Shown: positions 1-7,717 of the stretch, in pieces
How positions within the stretch are numbered: position 1 is the first letter of the stretch
Layout of the letters: each line of letters starts with the position of its first letter
Assembly (NCBI RefSeq): GCF_000956175.1
Contig: NZ_CP011070.1
Location: 1,296,147-1,360,146, forward strand
Source: Nitrosopumilus adriaticus
GTDB taxonomy: Archaea; Thermoproteota; Nitrososphaeria; Nitrososphaerales; Nitrosopumilaceae
Direction of reading: 5' to 3'
Length of the DNA stretch: 64,000 bases
Notes under the pieces: model-generated
Databases searched by the model: none
Seen by the model: only the letters and a program-made list of their open reading frames with translations
Told to the model about the DNA's origin: nothing
Position numbers and translations under genes: made by a program

Positions 1-502
1 TTTCTTTTTGTTTTATTGCCTTATTTGCATCAATTGTTAGTTTTTCTGTTAGTGAATCAGTAACGTCAAGCAACTCAAATTCTATTTGTTCAATTTCAAG
101 TAATTCTTTACTAGTCAGTGAACCACTTACCCCTTGAAGATTATGTATGATTAGCTGTAGTTCAAAAAATCTCTCTTCTATAATTAACAAATCTGGAAGA
201 TATTGTTCTGAGAGTGGTTTAATTGAAGCACCTAAGAAAATACCACCATTTTTTAAAAGAAAGATATTCTGGGAATAGTCATCAAAAACTTTGTAAAGAT
301 TTGCTTTGGTTGTAATCCCATCATCAAATTTGTCAATTTCATGCAGTGTTAAAGCAGCATACATTCTGTTTTTTCCTGCAAGGTTTACATGATTAACAGA
401 ATTTGATTCTTGAATTTCTACTATGTATATTGAACCAAAACTTGCAGAAATTAAGAATATTTGTGACATTATAAGTAGAATGATGATATGCTGATACTTC
501 AT
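1..502 (-). CDS. N-terminal part of a membrane sensor protein (cut by window edge)
   Basis: The reading frame is open from an ATG at 502 to the window edge, giving the first ~167 residues. Residues ~5-22 are a hydrophobic signal/transmembrane segment. Then comes an extracytoplasmic, mostly helical region with a motif around residues 40-52 (VNHVNLAGKNRMYAAL) that resembles the PilJ/NarX-type 'NLAGRQRM' sensor signature. Such N-termini usually belong to histidine kinases or chemotaxis-type transducers, but the output domain lies outside the window. Sensor protein is an inference from the N-terminus only; the specific ligand cannot be told. Confidence 0.6.
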   Translation of the reverse strand, partial: MKYQHIIILLIMSQIFLISASFGSIYIVEIQESNSVNHVNLAGKNRMYAALTLHEIDKFDDGITTKANLYKVFDDYSQNIFLLKNGGIFLGASIKPLSEQYLPDLLIIEERFFELQLIIHNLQGVSGSLTSKELLEIEQIEFELLDVTDSLTEKLTIDANKAIKQKE

Positions 503-567
503 AACAATTTTTTAAATATACCACATTTGACTTTTTATAGAATCTTAATCTGAATCAGGCTCTTTTC

Positions 568-708
568 TCAATATCCTTCTTCATCTAAATCAGGTTCAGC
601 ATCCACTTTTTCAAAAGTCATGCCCTTTTTTTGACAAGACTCACATTTTTCCATTAGACCAAATTCATTTCTATACTGACCTTTCCCATCACATCGGAAA
701 CAAACCAA
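568..708 (-). CDS. Tiny CxxC-CxxC zinc protein (46 aa)
   Basis: A 46-residue frame with CFRC near the start and CESC at residues ~22-25, spaced like half of a DnaJ-type zinc finger (CxxCxGxG-like: CDGKG follows the first pair), then an acidic tail ending DLDEEGY. There is no ATG; the proposed start is TTG at 708. It is supported by a TTAAGG element centred at ~735, 27 bases upstream, the spacing seen for leaderless genes here. Function unknown; likely a small zinc-binding protein. It is short, so moderate confidence. Confidence 0.45.
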   Translation of the reverse strand: MVCFRCDGKGQYRNEFGLMEKCESCQKKGMTFEKVDAEPDLDEEGY

Positions 709-825
709 TCTGCTATAATTTGGTAGGTTATGCCTTAAGGTTTACTCTAATAGTTAGATTTGGGATAGAATTCAATTTAAAATTAAAAATTCAATTATTT
801 AGATCTCAGATTGGTTTTGTCATAA

Positions 826-989
826 TTATGGTTTTGACGATTGTATGTGTTTTTCAATTTTTGCTAGTAGCTGTTGTTTTAATTCTGGATCATCAATTGC
901 ATGTTCAAGTCTTTCATTTCTAAATGATGCCTATTCATTTCATCAATTACGTGTTGTTTCATAGTAGAATCACTAATTCCTGCCATCAT
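826..989 (-). pseudogene. Small helical protein gene with a one-base frame break
   Basis: Starting at the ATG at 989 (or 986), the frame reads MMAGISDSTMKQHVIDEMNR and is then lost, stopping at 879. The next frame continues with coding-like sequence (NERLEHAIDDPELKQQLLAK) to a stop at 826. Adding one A to the AAA run near 915 restores one 54-residue protein. So this is either a recently broken gene or a base-calling error. No family recognised; a short charged helical protein. Confidence 0.4.
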
Positions 990-1097
990 GGAACCACGTC
1001 ATAATTCATGAGGATTCACCCATAAAATTAAGGACAGAAATAGATGAATGTGAGCGTAAAATTGTATTTAAAAAAATGAAAGTATGTATTGTATGAA

Positions 1098-1106
1098 TTA
1101 TCTATA
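1098..1106 (+). promoter_or_regulatory. TATA-like promoter of the C2H2 gene
   Basis: TTATCTATA is centred ~28 bases before the ATG at 1131, matching the archaeal TATA position for a leaderless transcript. Confidence 0.4.
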
Positions 1107-1130
1107 GGATTAGAGGATACCAAGTAAAGT

Positions 1131-1331
1131 ATGACAGATTTAGATGTAGAAAGTTCAAGGAAACTAAAATGTAATAAATGCGGTTCTAGATTCAAGTATC
1201 CCGAAAGACTTGAAAAGCACAAGGAAATTGCACATAAAAAGAAAAAGGAGAAATGCAGAGCTTGTGGTGCTGAATTTCATACTACAGAAGACCTAAGAAA
1301 ACACAAAAAAGTTTGTAAGGAAAGAATGTAA
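1131..1331 (+). CDS. Two-finger C2H2 zinc-finger protein
   Basis: A 66-residue basic protein. Finger 1 is CNKCGSRF...HKEIAH (C14, C17, H30, H35), a classical C2H2 spacing. Finger 2 is CRACGAEF...HKKVC, a C2HC variant in which the last ligand is Cys. The linker is lysine-rich, which fits nucleic-acid binding. A TATA-like element 28 bases upstream supports the ATG and a leaderless transcript. Role unknown; it could be a small transcription or RNA-binding factor. It is one of many tiny zinc proteins in the window. Confidence 0.8.
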   Translation: MTDLDVESSRKLKCNKCGSRFKYPERLEKHKEIAHKKKKEKCRACGAEFHTTEDLRKHKKVCKERM

Positions 1332-1398
1332 GGTTCAGTAGGACTTTACCACATGAAGATTAATCATATTTTTGAGATAGAACTAGATACAAAAAAGA

Positions 1399-1902
1399 CT
1401 ATTTCGATACCTTGTAATACAAATCCACTAATTGATCATACTTTTCTGTTTTAACAAGATCAAGTTTTATTTCATTTTCAATATTCTGGAATAGTGAAAT
1501 TCCTGTTGCTAAAAGAACAGGAATAACGGTTATGATTATTTCACCTACAACCCCCATCTTAAGGAATGAGGCAATAATTTTAGGTCCACCAACAAGCCAG
1601 ATGTTTTTTCCTGCTCTAGGAAAACCATCTTTAACGAATCTTCCAAGATCAGATACAAATTCTACATTGTCATCATCACTTCTACTAGTTCTAGTGAAAA
1701 CAAAGGATTTCTTGTCCTTATACGGATATTCTCCAAATGTTAACACTTGATCATACGTAGTTTTACCCATAATGACAGTATCAATAGACTTGTAAAAGTC
1801 ATCATAACTTGATTCAGAAGATTCTGGAAGCCAATCAATACTTCCATTTTCCCTTGCAACAAATCCATCTAAGCTTGTTGCAATGTAAACCAGAATCTTT
1901 GC
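1399..1902 (-). CDS. Dihydrofolate reductase-like / RibD C-terminal-domain reductase
   Basis: A 167-residue protein beginning MAKILVYIATSLDGFVA, the hallmark of the RibD_C/DHFR-like family, with the mid-protein motif VIMGKTTYDQVLTF and a later GGPKIIASFL loop that binds the NADPH phosphate in this fold. Family members reduce pterin/flavin precursors or folates; the substrate cannot be assigned. An upstream in-frame ATG at 1914 exists, but a TTATAA element centred at ~1930 puts transcription start at the second ATG (1902). Monocistronic between two tiny zinc-protein genes. Confidence 0.8.
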   Translation of the reverse strand, partial: AKILVYIATSLDGFVARENGSIDWLPESSESSYDDFYKSIDTVIMGKTTYDQVLTFGEYPYKDKKSFVFTRTSRSDDDNVEFVSDLGRFVKDGFPRAGKNIWLVGGPKIIASFLKMGVVGEIIITVIPVLLATGISLFQNIENEIKLDLVKTEKYDQLVDLYYKVSK

Positions 1903-1985
1903 CATATTGAACATTATGGTTTGAGAGTTATAATCCTAGATTCAATTATACAGTGACGTGAACCACAATTGTGAAAAAAAGATTT

Positions 1986-2120
1986 CTATTTTTTAGCTTT
2001 TTGTGGTTTGGAATGTGCTTTAACCATGTGCCTCATTGTTCTATCAGAATCAGTAAATTCCATTTGACATATTCTACAAACTAGACCAGGTGTCTCGGAC
2101 TTTTTTTTAAATAAATTCAT
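1986..2120 (-). CDS. Small C2H2 zinc-finger protein (44 aa)
   Basis: Reads MNLFKKKSETPGLVCRIC then a C2H2 finger (CRICQMEF...HMVKAH) and a lysine-rich tail. An in-frame ATG at 2144 would add eight residues, but an ATTAATAT element centred at ~2147 suits a leaderless start at 2120. Likely nucleic-acid binding; target unknown. Confidence 0.6.
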   Translation of the reverse strand: MNLFKKKSETPGLVCRICQMEFTDSDRTMRHMVKAHSKPQKAKK

Positions 2121-2249
2121 GAAAAAACGACAATTTGCATCCATATTAATTATTACAGAATCAAATGGTTGTTTTTAGTCAGAAAATTTTTACATTTTGA
2201 ATCTTTGAGCGTATGAACAATTTTTGAAACCAAAAACAAGATGAAAAAC

Positions 2250-2323
2250 GGACCCGACCGGATTCGAACCGGCGACCTATTGCTCCGCAAGCAATCGCAC
2301 TATCCAAGCTATGCAACGAGTCC
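2250..2323 (-). tRNA. tRNA-Arg (anticodon GCG)
   Basis: Folds as a complete 74-base cloverleaf: acceptor GGACTCG/CGGGTCC, anticodon stem ATTGC/GCAAT around the loop TTGCGGA, and T arm GCCGG-TTCGAAT-CCGGT-type pairing. The anticodon GCG reads Arg CGC. No intron and no encoded CCA. It lies between a zinc-finger gene and a methyltransferase gene on the same strand. Confidence 0.95.
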
Positions 2324-2365
2324 AAAAAATTTGGGAGTTTTACGCTTAATTTGGATTGCTATTTT

Positions 2366-3187
2366 TCAATGGGGTTGAGCAAAAATGTATGGAGTCTCTT
2401 CAGTTTCATGTAAAGTCCAAGCAGTTGGCAAAGAAATTGTTTCAACTGGATTTAGATTATTTTTCTCAATTAATGTGCCCCATCCAGCCTCATTTTTTGG
2501 ATCTGGCGCATATTTTTTAGAATAGGTTCCTGCAAAAACCCAACCAGCATTATTTTTTAAATTAGATATTGAATTAATTTTTTCTAAAATTCCTGATGAT
2601 AAAACAATACCACCCATCTGGGCTAAACCGCCAATGAAGAATATTGGTTTTTGTAAATTTAGTGAAGAATAATCAAACAATATAGCATCAGTACAAAAAG
2701 GATGAAAATCAAGTAACGGAGTTAGAGTTTTTTGCAATTCAACTAGCATATCATCAATTTCTATGCTGTAAGATTCTAAATCCAAAACTTTGGCGCAGAA
2801 TGCAATTCTTCCATCACCTGAACCAATATCAATAACTTCAGAGTATCCAAGATCCTTTGCAAATAATGCTCCAACATAACCTGACATTATCCATGTAGGA
2901 GAGAAAGGAGCTCGACTCGAGGAATGTTGAATGCTGTTTAGCCAATATTTGTTAATGTCGCCCTCATAAACAATGCAGTCTGTTTTACCAATTTTTTTCT
3001 CAAATGAATCATAATAGATTGGATTTTTTGCTGCAAACTCATGCAACATTTGTAAATCATTTTCTTTTATTGGGAAAAGTTCGGATTTTGATTTTGGAAT
3101 TACTTCGTGAATCTGACTATTACCAGCATATATTTTTGTAAATTCTTTTTTTAATTCTACTAAATTCTTTGCAATATCTTTAATCAT
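2366..3187 (-). CDS. Class I SAM-dependent methyltransferase-like protein
   Basis: About 273 residues. Motif I of the Rossmann methyltransferase fold is clear (VIDIGSGDGRIAF), followed by an acidic SIEIDDMLVEL strand end, as in SAM binders. The N-terminal third (MIKDIAKNLVELKKEF) is helical and unassigned, and I see no recognisable substrate-specific domain. The chosen ATG at 3187 overlaps the upstream gene's stop by a few bases, pointing to translational coupling. A frame extension to 3217 is possible but would overlap by 38 bases. Substrate unknown. Confidence 0.65.
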   Translation of the reverse strand: MIKDIAKNLVELKKEFTKIYAGNSQIHEVIPKSKSELFPIKENDLQMLHEFAAKNPIYYDSFEKKIGKTDCIVYEGDINKYWLNSIQHSSSRAPFSPTWIMSGYVGALFAKDLGYSEVIDIGSGDGRIAFCAKVLDLESYSIEIDDMLVELQKTLTPLLDFHPFCTDAILFDYSSLNLQKPIFFIGGLAQMGGIVLSSGILEKINSISNLKNNAGWVFAGTYSKKYAPDPKNEAGWGTLIEKNNLNPVETISLPTAWTLHETEETPYIFAQPH

Positions 3188-3614
3188 TTGAGAGTCCTTT
3201 GTCATATTGTTCAACAAATTCTTTAGTGCTCATTTTTTGACGTAGTTCTTCAAATAATTTAGCATCAGATTCAATTTTCTCTTTTGATTGTTCATTAGAA
3301 TTTACAGATTGTAAGTTCTTAGTAGTCTCTTGGATTGATGATACAAGTTGTTGTGTAATCTTTGGATGAATCTCAGAATTAAATGTACCAGAAATGAATT
3401 TCTCAATTTTTTGAATTTTATCCAGTAATGAGTTGTTCTCAGTAGCATGAGTTTTGAGCATTGTAATCATGGTAGACACATTCATCACCTGATAATAGGT
3501 CTCAACAATTTCATGTATTGACAAATCAGATTTTTTTTCAGCAACACCAAGCAAATTTTGAAGTTTTTCTGATTCAGTATCAAACATTTGAGAAATATCT
3601 TGGGGAGAAGTCAT
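3180..3614 (-). CDS. Conserved-looking helical protein of unknown function
   Basis: 144 residues, almost entirely predicted helix with heptad-like hydrophobic spacing (residues ~10-110) and no Cys. It begins MTSPQDISQMFDTESEKLQ. A TTTAAAAA element centred ~27 bases before the ATG supports the start. It is the first gene of a two-gene unit with the downstream methyltransferase-like gene, so the two may act together. I do not recognise a family. Confidence 0.65.
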   Translation of the reverse strand: MTSPQDISQMFDTESEKLQNLLGVAEKKSDLSIHEIVETYYQVMNVSTMITMLKTHATENNSLLDKIQKIEKFISGTFNSEIHPKITQQLVSSIQETTKNLQSVNSNEQSKEKIESDAKLFEELRQKMSTKEFVEQYDKGLSND

Positions 3615-3653
3615 ATAAGAAAATCAAAGTTCAAATTTTTAAAAATGTTAGGG

Positions 3654-4358
3654 TTATGCTTCTTTTTCTGCAGATTTGGTAAAGACATAATTCATTATCA
3701 ACCCAGCAATGATTCCACCCAATATTGGTGCTGCCCAGTATAACCAATGGAATTCCCAGAATCCAGAAATTAATGCAGGACCAAATGTTCTTGCAGGATT
3801 GACTGATGCACCGGTTAGTGGTACAGCAACTAGGTGAATTAGGAAAACCATTCCACCAATGGCAAGGCCTTGAATTCCAGGGGTTGCCTTTTTGTGAACT
3901 GCAACCATAAAGATTACTGTAACTAAGAAGAATGTCAAAATTGACTCTAGTGCAAATCCAGAGCCAATACTGTTATTGATTAAATCACTTGGGCCACCTT
4001 GAGTTCCAAAGTTTACTTTGGCACCAAGTTCAGGTAAAATTGCCATAAGTGTTGCAGCCGCTGCTACAGCGCCGATTAATTGTGAGATAATATATCCAAT
4101 TCCATCTACAATTCCAATTTTTCTTGTAATCATCATTGGAATGGTAACTGCAGGATTAATGTGAGCACCAGATACATGTCCGAATGCATAAACCATCAAA
4201 GCAATGGCACCACCGTGTCCAAGAGAGATAAACAAAACAGATTGTGTTGTTAATTCTTCGCCAAATGCAGAAACTGCTAAAATTACTGAAAGAGGACCAA
4301 AGAACACTAAGCCATATGTGGCAATTGCTTCTGCAAGAAATGCTCTTGGATTAACCAT
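3654..4358 (-). CDS. Aquaporin (AqpZ-type MIP channel)
   Basis: About 234 residues with six hydrophobic segments and both MIP signatures: SGAHINPAVT (NPA near residue 69) and TGASVNPARTFGPAL (NPA near 187). The Arg after the second NPA and the upstream LIHLVAVP histidine match the water-selective ar/R filter of AqpZ rather than the wider glycerol-facilitator pore, so water channel is favoured. It sits in the cytoplasmic membrane. ATG at 4358 is preferred over the TTG just before it; a TATATAA-like element lies ~27 bases upstream. Single-gene unit. Confidence 0.92.
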   Translation of the reverse strand: MVNPRAFLAEAIATYGLVFFGPLSVILAVSAFGEELTTQSVLFISLGHGGAIALMVYAFGHVSGAHINPAVTIPMMITRKIGIVDGIGYIISQLIGAVAAAATLMAILPELGAKVNFGTQGGPSDLINNSIGSGFALESILTFFLVTVIFMVAVHKKATPGIQGLAIGGMVFLIHLVAVPLTGASVNPARTFGPALISGFWEFHWLYWAAPILGGIIAGLIMNYVFTKSAEKEA

Positions 4359-4460
4359 CAAGCAAAAACCACTTGAGTTACCATATAAAACATTCGGAAA
4401 GAAATCTGATCTTATCTTGTCAAAAAGTAATTAATTATGGATTAATTCATTTGAGAATGT

Positions 4461-4919
4461 ATGATATCTGAAGGCGACCCAGTACCAAAATTTGAGGTAA
4501 ATGATGCAAATGGAAACAAAGTAAATTCATCAGATTTTAAAGGGAAAAAACATGCCATTTACTTTTACCCAAAAGATTTCACTCCAGGATGTACTACAGA
4601 GGCGGATGAATTTTCAAAAGATTATAAAAAATTCCAAAAGGCAGGAATTGAAATTATTGGAATTAGTCCAGACGATGTAGACTCTCACAAGAAATTCTGT
4701 GACAAAATGGGGATAAAATATCCATTATTGGCTGACGTAGATAAAGAGGTATCAAAGATGTTTGGTGTCTGGGGAAAGAAGAAATTCATGGGAAGAGAAT
4801 ACATGGGAGTTGCAAGAAGTACTTTTCTTGTAGATGAGAAAGGAAAGATTTTCAAAATTTATCCCAAAGTAAAACCTGCAGGACATTCAAAACAAGTTTT
4901 AGAGGATTTTTTAAATTAA
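4461..4919 (+). CDS. Peroxiredoxin, PrxQ/BCP family
   Basis: 152 residues, normal for bacterioferritin-comigratory-protein peroxiredoxins. The peroxidatic Cys44 lies in DFTPGCTTEADEF. The resolving Cys of the E. coli type (five residues later) is Asp here. Instead Cys80 (HKKFCDKMG) is where the alternative helix-3 resolving Cys of some PrxQ proteins sits, so an atypical 2-Cys mechanism is likely. It reduces H2O2 and alkyl hydroperoxides using thioredoxin-like donors, which suits an aerobic ammonia oxidiser. Confidence 0.93.
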   Translation: MISEGDPVPKFEVNDANGNKVNSSDFKGKKHAIYFYPKDFTPGCTTEADEFSKDYKKFQKAGIEIIGISPDDVDSHKKFCDKMGIKYPLLADVDKEVSKMFGVWGKKKFMGREYMGVARSTFLVDEKGKIFKIYPKVKPAGHSKQVLEDFLN

Positions 4920-4944
4920 AAAATAAGAAAAAGTTGTAGAAAGA

Positions 4945-5916
4945 TTAGAAACCTTTTGGAAGTGTGCCTCTAGAAGATTTTGGTGCTTCAGGTTCTGGTT
5001 TTGGTTCAAATCCTTTTGGTAGTGCACCGCCTTTTTTACTAGATGCAGAGCTTGCCTCAGCTGCGGCTCTTGCTTCAGCTGCAAGTGATTCTTGGTAAGC
5101 TTTCTCTTGATCAATTCTTTCTTGTTCCATTCTTTTCAAGTAATCTTGTTCATATTCTTCGAGTTCTTGTTGTCGTGATTTGCCTTCATTTCCACCGGAA
5201 CTGGTTTGTTGTGGTGGAGGTGCTTGTTGAGTTTGCCCCATTCCTTTTGGGAGTGTACCTTTAGCTGGCTTTGGTGCTTCTGGTGGAGGTGCTTGTGTTT
5301 GTGCTTTTACCTCAACGCCTTCAACACTCATGTCAACTCCACTAAATGATCCAAATCTTTTGTCAGCTGGATGGAATGCCATTCTTTGTCTTGTTGCAAA
5401 GTATTGGTTTGATGGTGCTGTATAACCAGTAACTGTTGCTTTTTGATCATTCCAGTTTCTTGTTGGAACGCTTCCAACAGGTGCATGTAATCTAACAAAG
5501 TATCTGTTAGGTGCTGGAGAATAGCCTGTTACCTTTGCTCTGTAATCATGAAATGATGTCATTGGAGCAGTGTAGTATGCGTTCTCTAAAGCCTCTTGTA
5601 CTGTTGCTGGAGGTTGTGATGTTGTTTCAGCTGGCTTTGGTGCTTCCTGTGGTTTAGGAGCTTCTGCTGGTTTTGCTTCCATACCCTTTGGTAGAACACC
5701 TTTAGGTTTGGTAGTTGGAGCTGGTTTTTCAGCTGGCTTTGGTGCTTCCTGTGGTTTAGGAGCTTCTGCGGGTTTTGCTTCTGCCGGCTTTATCTCAGCT
5801 GGTTTTGGAGCTGGCTTTGCTTCAAGTTGTGTCGATAATTTAGTTAGTTTTGCCTCGAGTTCTGCGATTTTGTCTTCAAGATCTTTTTTTGTATTTGCCT
5901 TACGTTTTGCGGCCAT
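4945..5916 (-). CDS. LPKG-repeat protein A (coiled coil + Pro/Ala/Lys-rich repeats)
   Basis: About 323 residues from the ATG at 5916; an extended frame reaches 5937, but a TAAATAAAC element centred at ~5945 fits the shorter start. Layout: a basic N-terminus and coiled coil (residues ~10-40), a KPAE/APKPQE-rich linker, a compact folded block with two related sub-repeats (AKVTGYSPAPNRYF and ATVTGYTAPSNQYF), a second charged helix, then more linkers. The motif G-[VTA]-LPKG-[MF] recurs about five times and forms the exact C-terminus. Function unknown. Near-duplicate of the gene at 6318-7067. Confidence 0.8.
   Translation of the reverse strand: MAAKRKANTKKDLEDKIAELEAKLTKLSTQLEAKPAPKPAEIKPAEAKPAEAPKPQEAPKPAEKPAPTTKPKGVLPKGMEAKPAEAPKPQEAPKPAETTSQPPATVQEALENAYYTAPMTSFHDYRAKVTGYSPAPNRYFVRLHAPVGSVPTRNWNDQKATVTGYTAPSNQYFATRQRMAFHPADKRFGSFSGVDMSVEGVEVKAQTQAPPPEAPKPAKGTLPKGMGQTQQAPPPQQTSSGGNEGKSRQQELEEYEQDYLKRMEQERIDQEKAYQESLAAEARAAAEASSASSKKGGALPKGFEPKPEPEAPKSSRGTLPKGF
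5243..5769. repeat. Direct repeat, copy 1 (pairs with 6325-6851)
   Basis: Comparing the two LPKG-repeat genes by eye, I find no mismatch between 5243-5769 and 6325-6851 (offset 1082). The first difference is G5770 versus T6852. Identity including synonymous sites means recent duplication or ongoing gene conversion. Confidence 0.8.
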
Positions 5917-6057
5917 TCCTTTCAGTAAATATTGCATTGTTTATTTACATTTTGATCAGTGATTTGTTTTTGATAAAAGAAATTATGAAAAAAATACAAT
6001 AATTTGTAAAAATTTCAATAGTTTTGAGATGAAATGATCTGAAGATCGTTGTAAGAA

Positions 6058-6249
6058 TTAGTCAGGTTCCCAAAAATGCATGACATACATGCAATTGTTG
6101 CATCGCCACAGTTTAACATGAATTCCATTTTCGGTATCAGCCACATATTTTCCATCATCCATCTTGGTAACTCTTGGCAAATAATTCAATTCTTCATTTT
6201 CAAGCCATTCGTTTTGTTGGCAGTTGGGACAGACGATTTTTGGAGGCAT
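6058..6249 (-). CDS. Zinc-ribbon protein between the two LPKG genes (63 aa)
   Basis: MPPKIVCPNCQQNEW... with a second CNNC pair (residues ~51-54) gives a four-Cys zinc ribbon. A middle region has an aromatic/charged patch, and the end is HFWEPD. It lies on the same strand between the duplicated LPKG-repeat genes, so it may belong with them or may only be trapped by the duplication. Role unknown. Confidence 0.75.
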   Translation of the reverse strand: MPPKIVCPNCQQNEWLENEELNYLPRVTKMDDGKYVADTENGIHVKLWRCNNCMYVMHFWEPD

Positions 6250-6317
6250 GTGTAATATAGAAAATGATCAAAGAAGAATATTACTATTAAAAATAGAAAA
6301 TAAAGGATGTAATTGAA

Positions 6318-7067
6318 TTAGAAACCTTTTGGGAGTGTACCTTTAGCTGGCTTTGGTGCTTCTGGTGGAGGTGCTTGTGTTTGTGCTTTTACCTCAACGC
6401 CTTCAACACTCATGTCAACTCCACTAAATGATCCAAATCTTTTGTCAGCTGGATGGAATGCCATTCTTTGTCTTGTTGCAAAGTATTGGTTTGATGGTGC
6501 TGTATAACCAGTAACTGTTGCTTTTTGATCATTCCAGTTTCTTGTTGGAACGCTTCCAACAGGTGCATGTAATCTAACAAAGTATCTGTTAGGTGCTGGA
6601 GAATAGCCTGTTACCTTTGCTCTGTAATCATGAAATGATGTCATTGGAGCAGTGTAGTATGCGTTCTCTAAAGCCTCTTGTACTGTTGCTGGAGGTTGTG
6701 ATGTTGTTTCAGCTGGCTTTGGTGCTTCCTGTGGTTTAGGAGCTTCTGCTGGTTTTGCTTCCATACCCTTTGGTAGAACACCTTTAGGTTTGGTAGTTGG
6801 AGCTGGTTTTTCAGCTGGCTTTGGTGCTTCCTGTGGTTTAGGAGCTTCTGCTGGTTTTGCTTCCATACCCTTTGGTAGAACACCTTTAGGTTTGGTAGTT
6901 GGAGCTGGTTTTGCTTCAGCAGGTTTTGTTTCTGCTGGCTTTGTCTCAGCTGGTTTAACTTCAGCAGGTTTTGCTTCAAGTTGTGTTGATAATTTAGTTA
7001 GTTTTGCTTCTAATTCGGCAATCTTTTTTTCAAGATCTTGCTTTGTTTGCTTTTTAGCAGCTGCCAT
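6318..7067 (-). CDS. LPKG-repeat protein B
   Basis: About 249 residues from the ATG at 7067 (the frame extends to 7100; an ACATAAAC element near 7092 suits the shorter start). Same architecture as the gene at 4945-5916: N-terminal coiled coil (KKIAELEAKLTKL), KPAE repeats, GVLPKGM motifs (two tandem copies of a repeat unit here), the folded block with the two VTGY sub-repeats, and a C-terminus at GTLPKGF. It lacks the second charged helix of copy A. A cytoplasmic scaffold or regulator is only a guess; no catalytic motif is seen. Confidence 0.8.
   Translation of the reverse strand: MAAAKKQTKQDLEKKIAELEAKLTKLSTQLEAKPAEVKPAETKPAETKPAEAKPAPTTKPKGVLPKGMEAKPAEAPKPQEAPKPAEKPAPTTKPKGVLPKGMEAKPAEAPKPQEAPKPAETTSQPPATVQEALENAYYTAPMTSFHDYRAKVTGYSPAPNRYFVRLHAPVGSVPTRNWNDQKATVTGYTAPSNQYFATRQRMAFHPADKRFGSFSGVDMSVEGVEVKAQTQAPPPEAPKPAKGTLPKGF
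6325..6851. repeat. Direct repeat, copy 2 (pairs with 5243-5769)
   Basis: 527 bases identical as far as I can compare to 5243-5769. The repeat runs from the C-terminal LPKG motif through the folded block into the linker region. Confidence 0.8.
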
Positions 7068-7133
7068 AATTTTGATGAACAAACTGGGGTTTATGTACAT
7101 TTGGGTTGATTACCTCAACCAATTTTGATCAAG

Positions 7134-7141
7134 TTTTATAT
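7134..7141 (+). promoter_or_regulatory. TATA box for the gene at 7165
   Basis: TTTTATAT is centred at ~7138, 27 bases before the ATG at 7165; a good archaeal TATA box for a leaderless mRNA. Confidence 0.5.
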
Positions 7142-7164
7142 GCACTGAAAGTATACTTTGTCTA

Positions 7165-7539
7165 ATGGACGACTTTGAGAAGGAATTTCCTGAATTTGAT
7201 TGGAAAAATATTCCAGCATACAAACATCCCGGAGGCAAAGATTGTCCTTGCCCAAAGCATGAATATATTCGAGAGCAGATTAATTTTACAAAACAAGTAA
7301 ACGAGAAAGGCAAAGAGCCATCCAGAGTCACACTCAAGTTTTGTCCCGATCATTATAGAGTCTACATGGACGAGGTAATTCCTGCAATGCCACTAAAGTA
7401 CAAGATTCTAACAAAGATTGCTCTAAAACTTGGAGCAATTCAAGTTGAGCAATTAAAGTACATGGAGTCAGAATTATGCTTTTACTGCAAATTCGGTTCT
7501 GGCGGACATGACAAAAAGAATGAACTTCCACCAATGTAA
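7165..7539 (+). CDS. Cys/His-rich protein of unknown function
   Basis: 124 residues. Possible metal ligands cluster in three places: CPCPKH (~residues 27-32), FCPDHY (~65-70) and CFYCKFGSGGH (~105-115). Two or more bound metal ions are therefore likely. The rest is soluble and mixed helical. Strong TATA box upstream; single gene, divergent from the LPKG-repeat genes. I do not recognise the family. Confidence 0.7.
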   Translation: MDDFEKEFPEFDWKNIPAYKHPGGKDCPCPKHEYIREQINFTKQVNEKGKEPSRVTLKFCPDHYRVYMDEVIPAMPLKYKILTKIALKLGAIQVEQLKYMESELCFYCKFGSGGHDKKNELPPM

Positions 7540-7717
7540 TAATTAAAAAAATACATTAGATTTTTCACATTTAGATTAGCAAAAATTACTACAGTATTTT
7601 TCTCAAAAATCATTACAGGTATCTCTTGTAGAAAAATCAAATTTACATGCTAAAAGAATTTTAGAAAAATATGATAAATCCAGTTAAGCTTATACTTGAA
7701 CTAGGATCAAAGTAATT

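Noticed and set aside
720-923. Forward 67-residue reading frame
   Set aside because: Low-complexity, covers small genes on the other strand and has no promoter; taken as a shadow frame.
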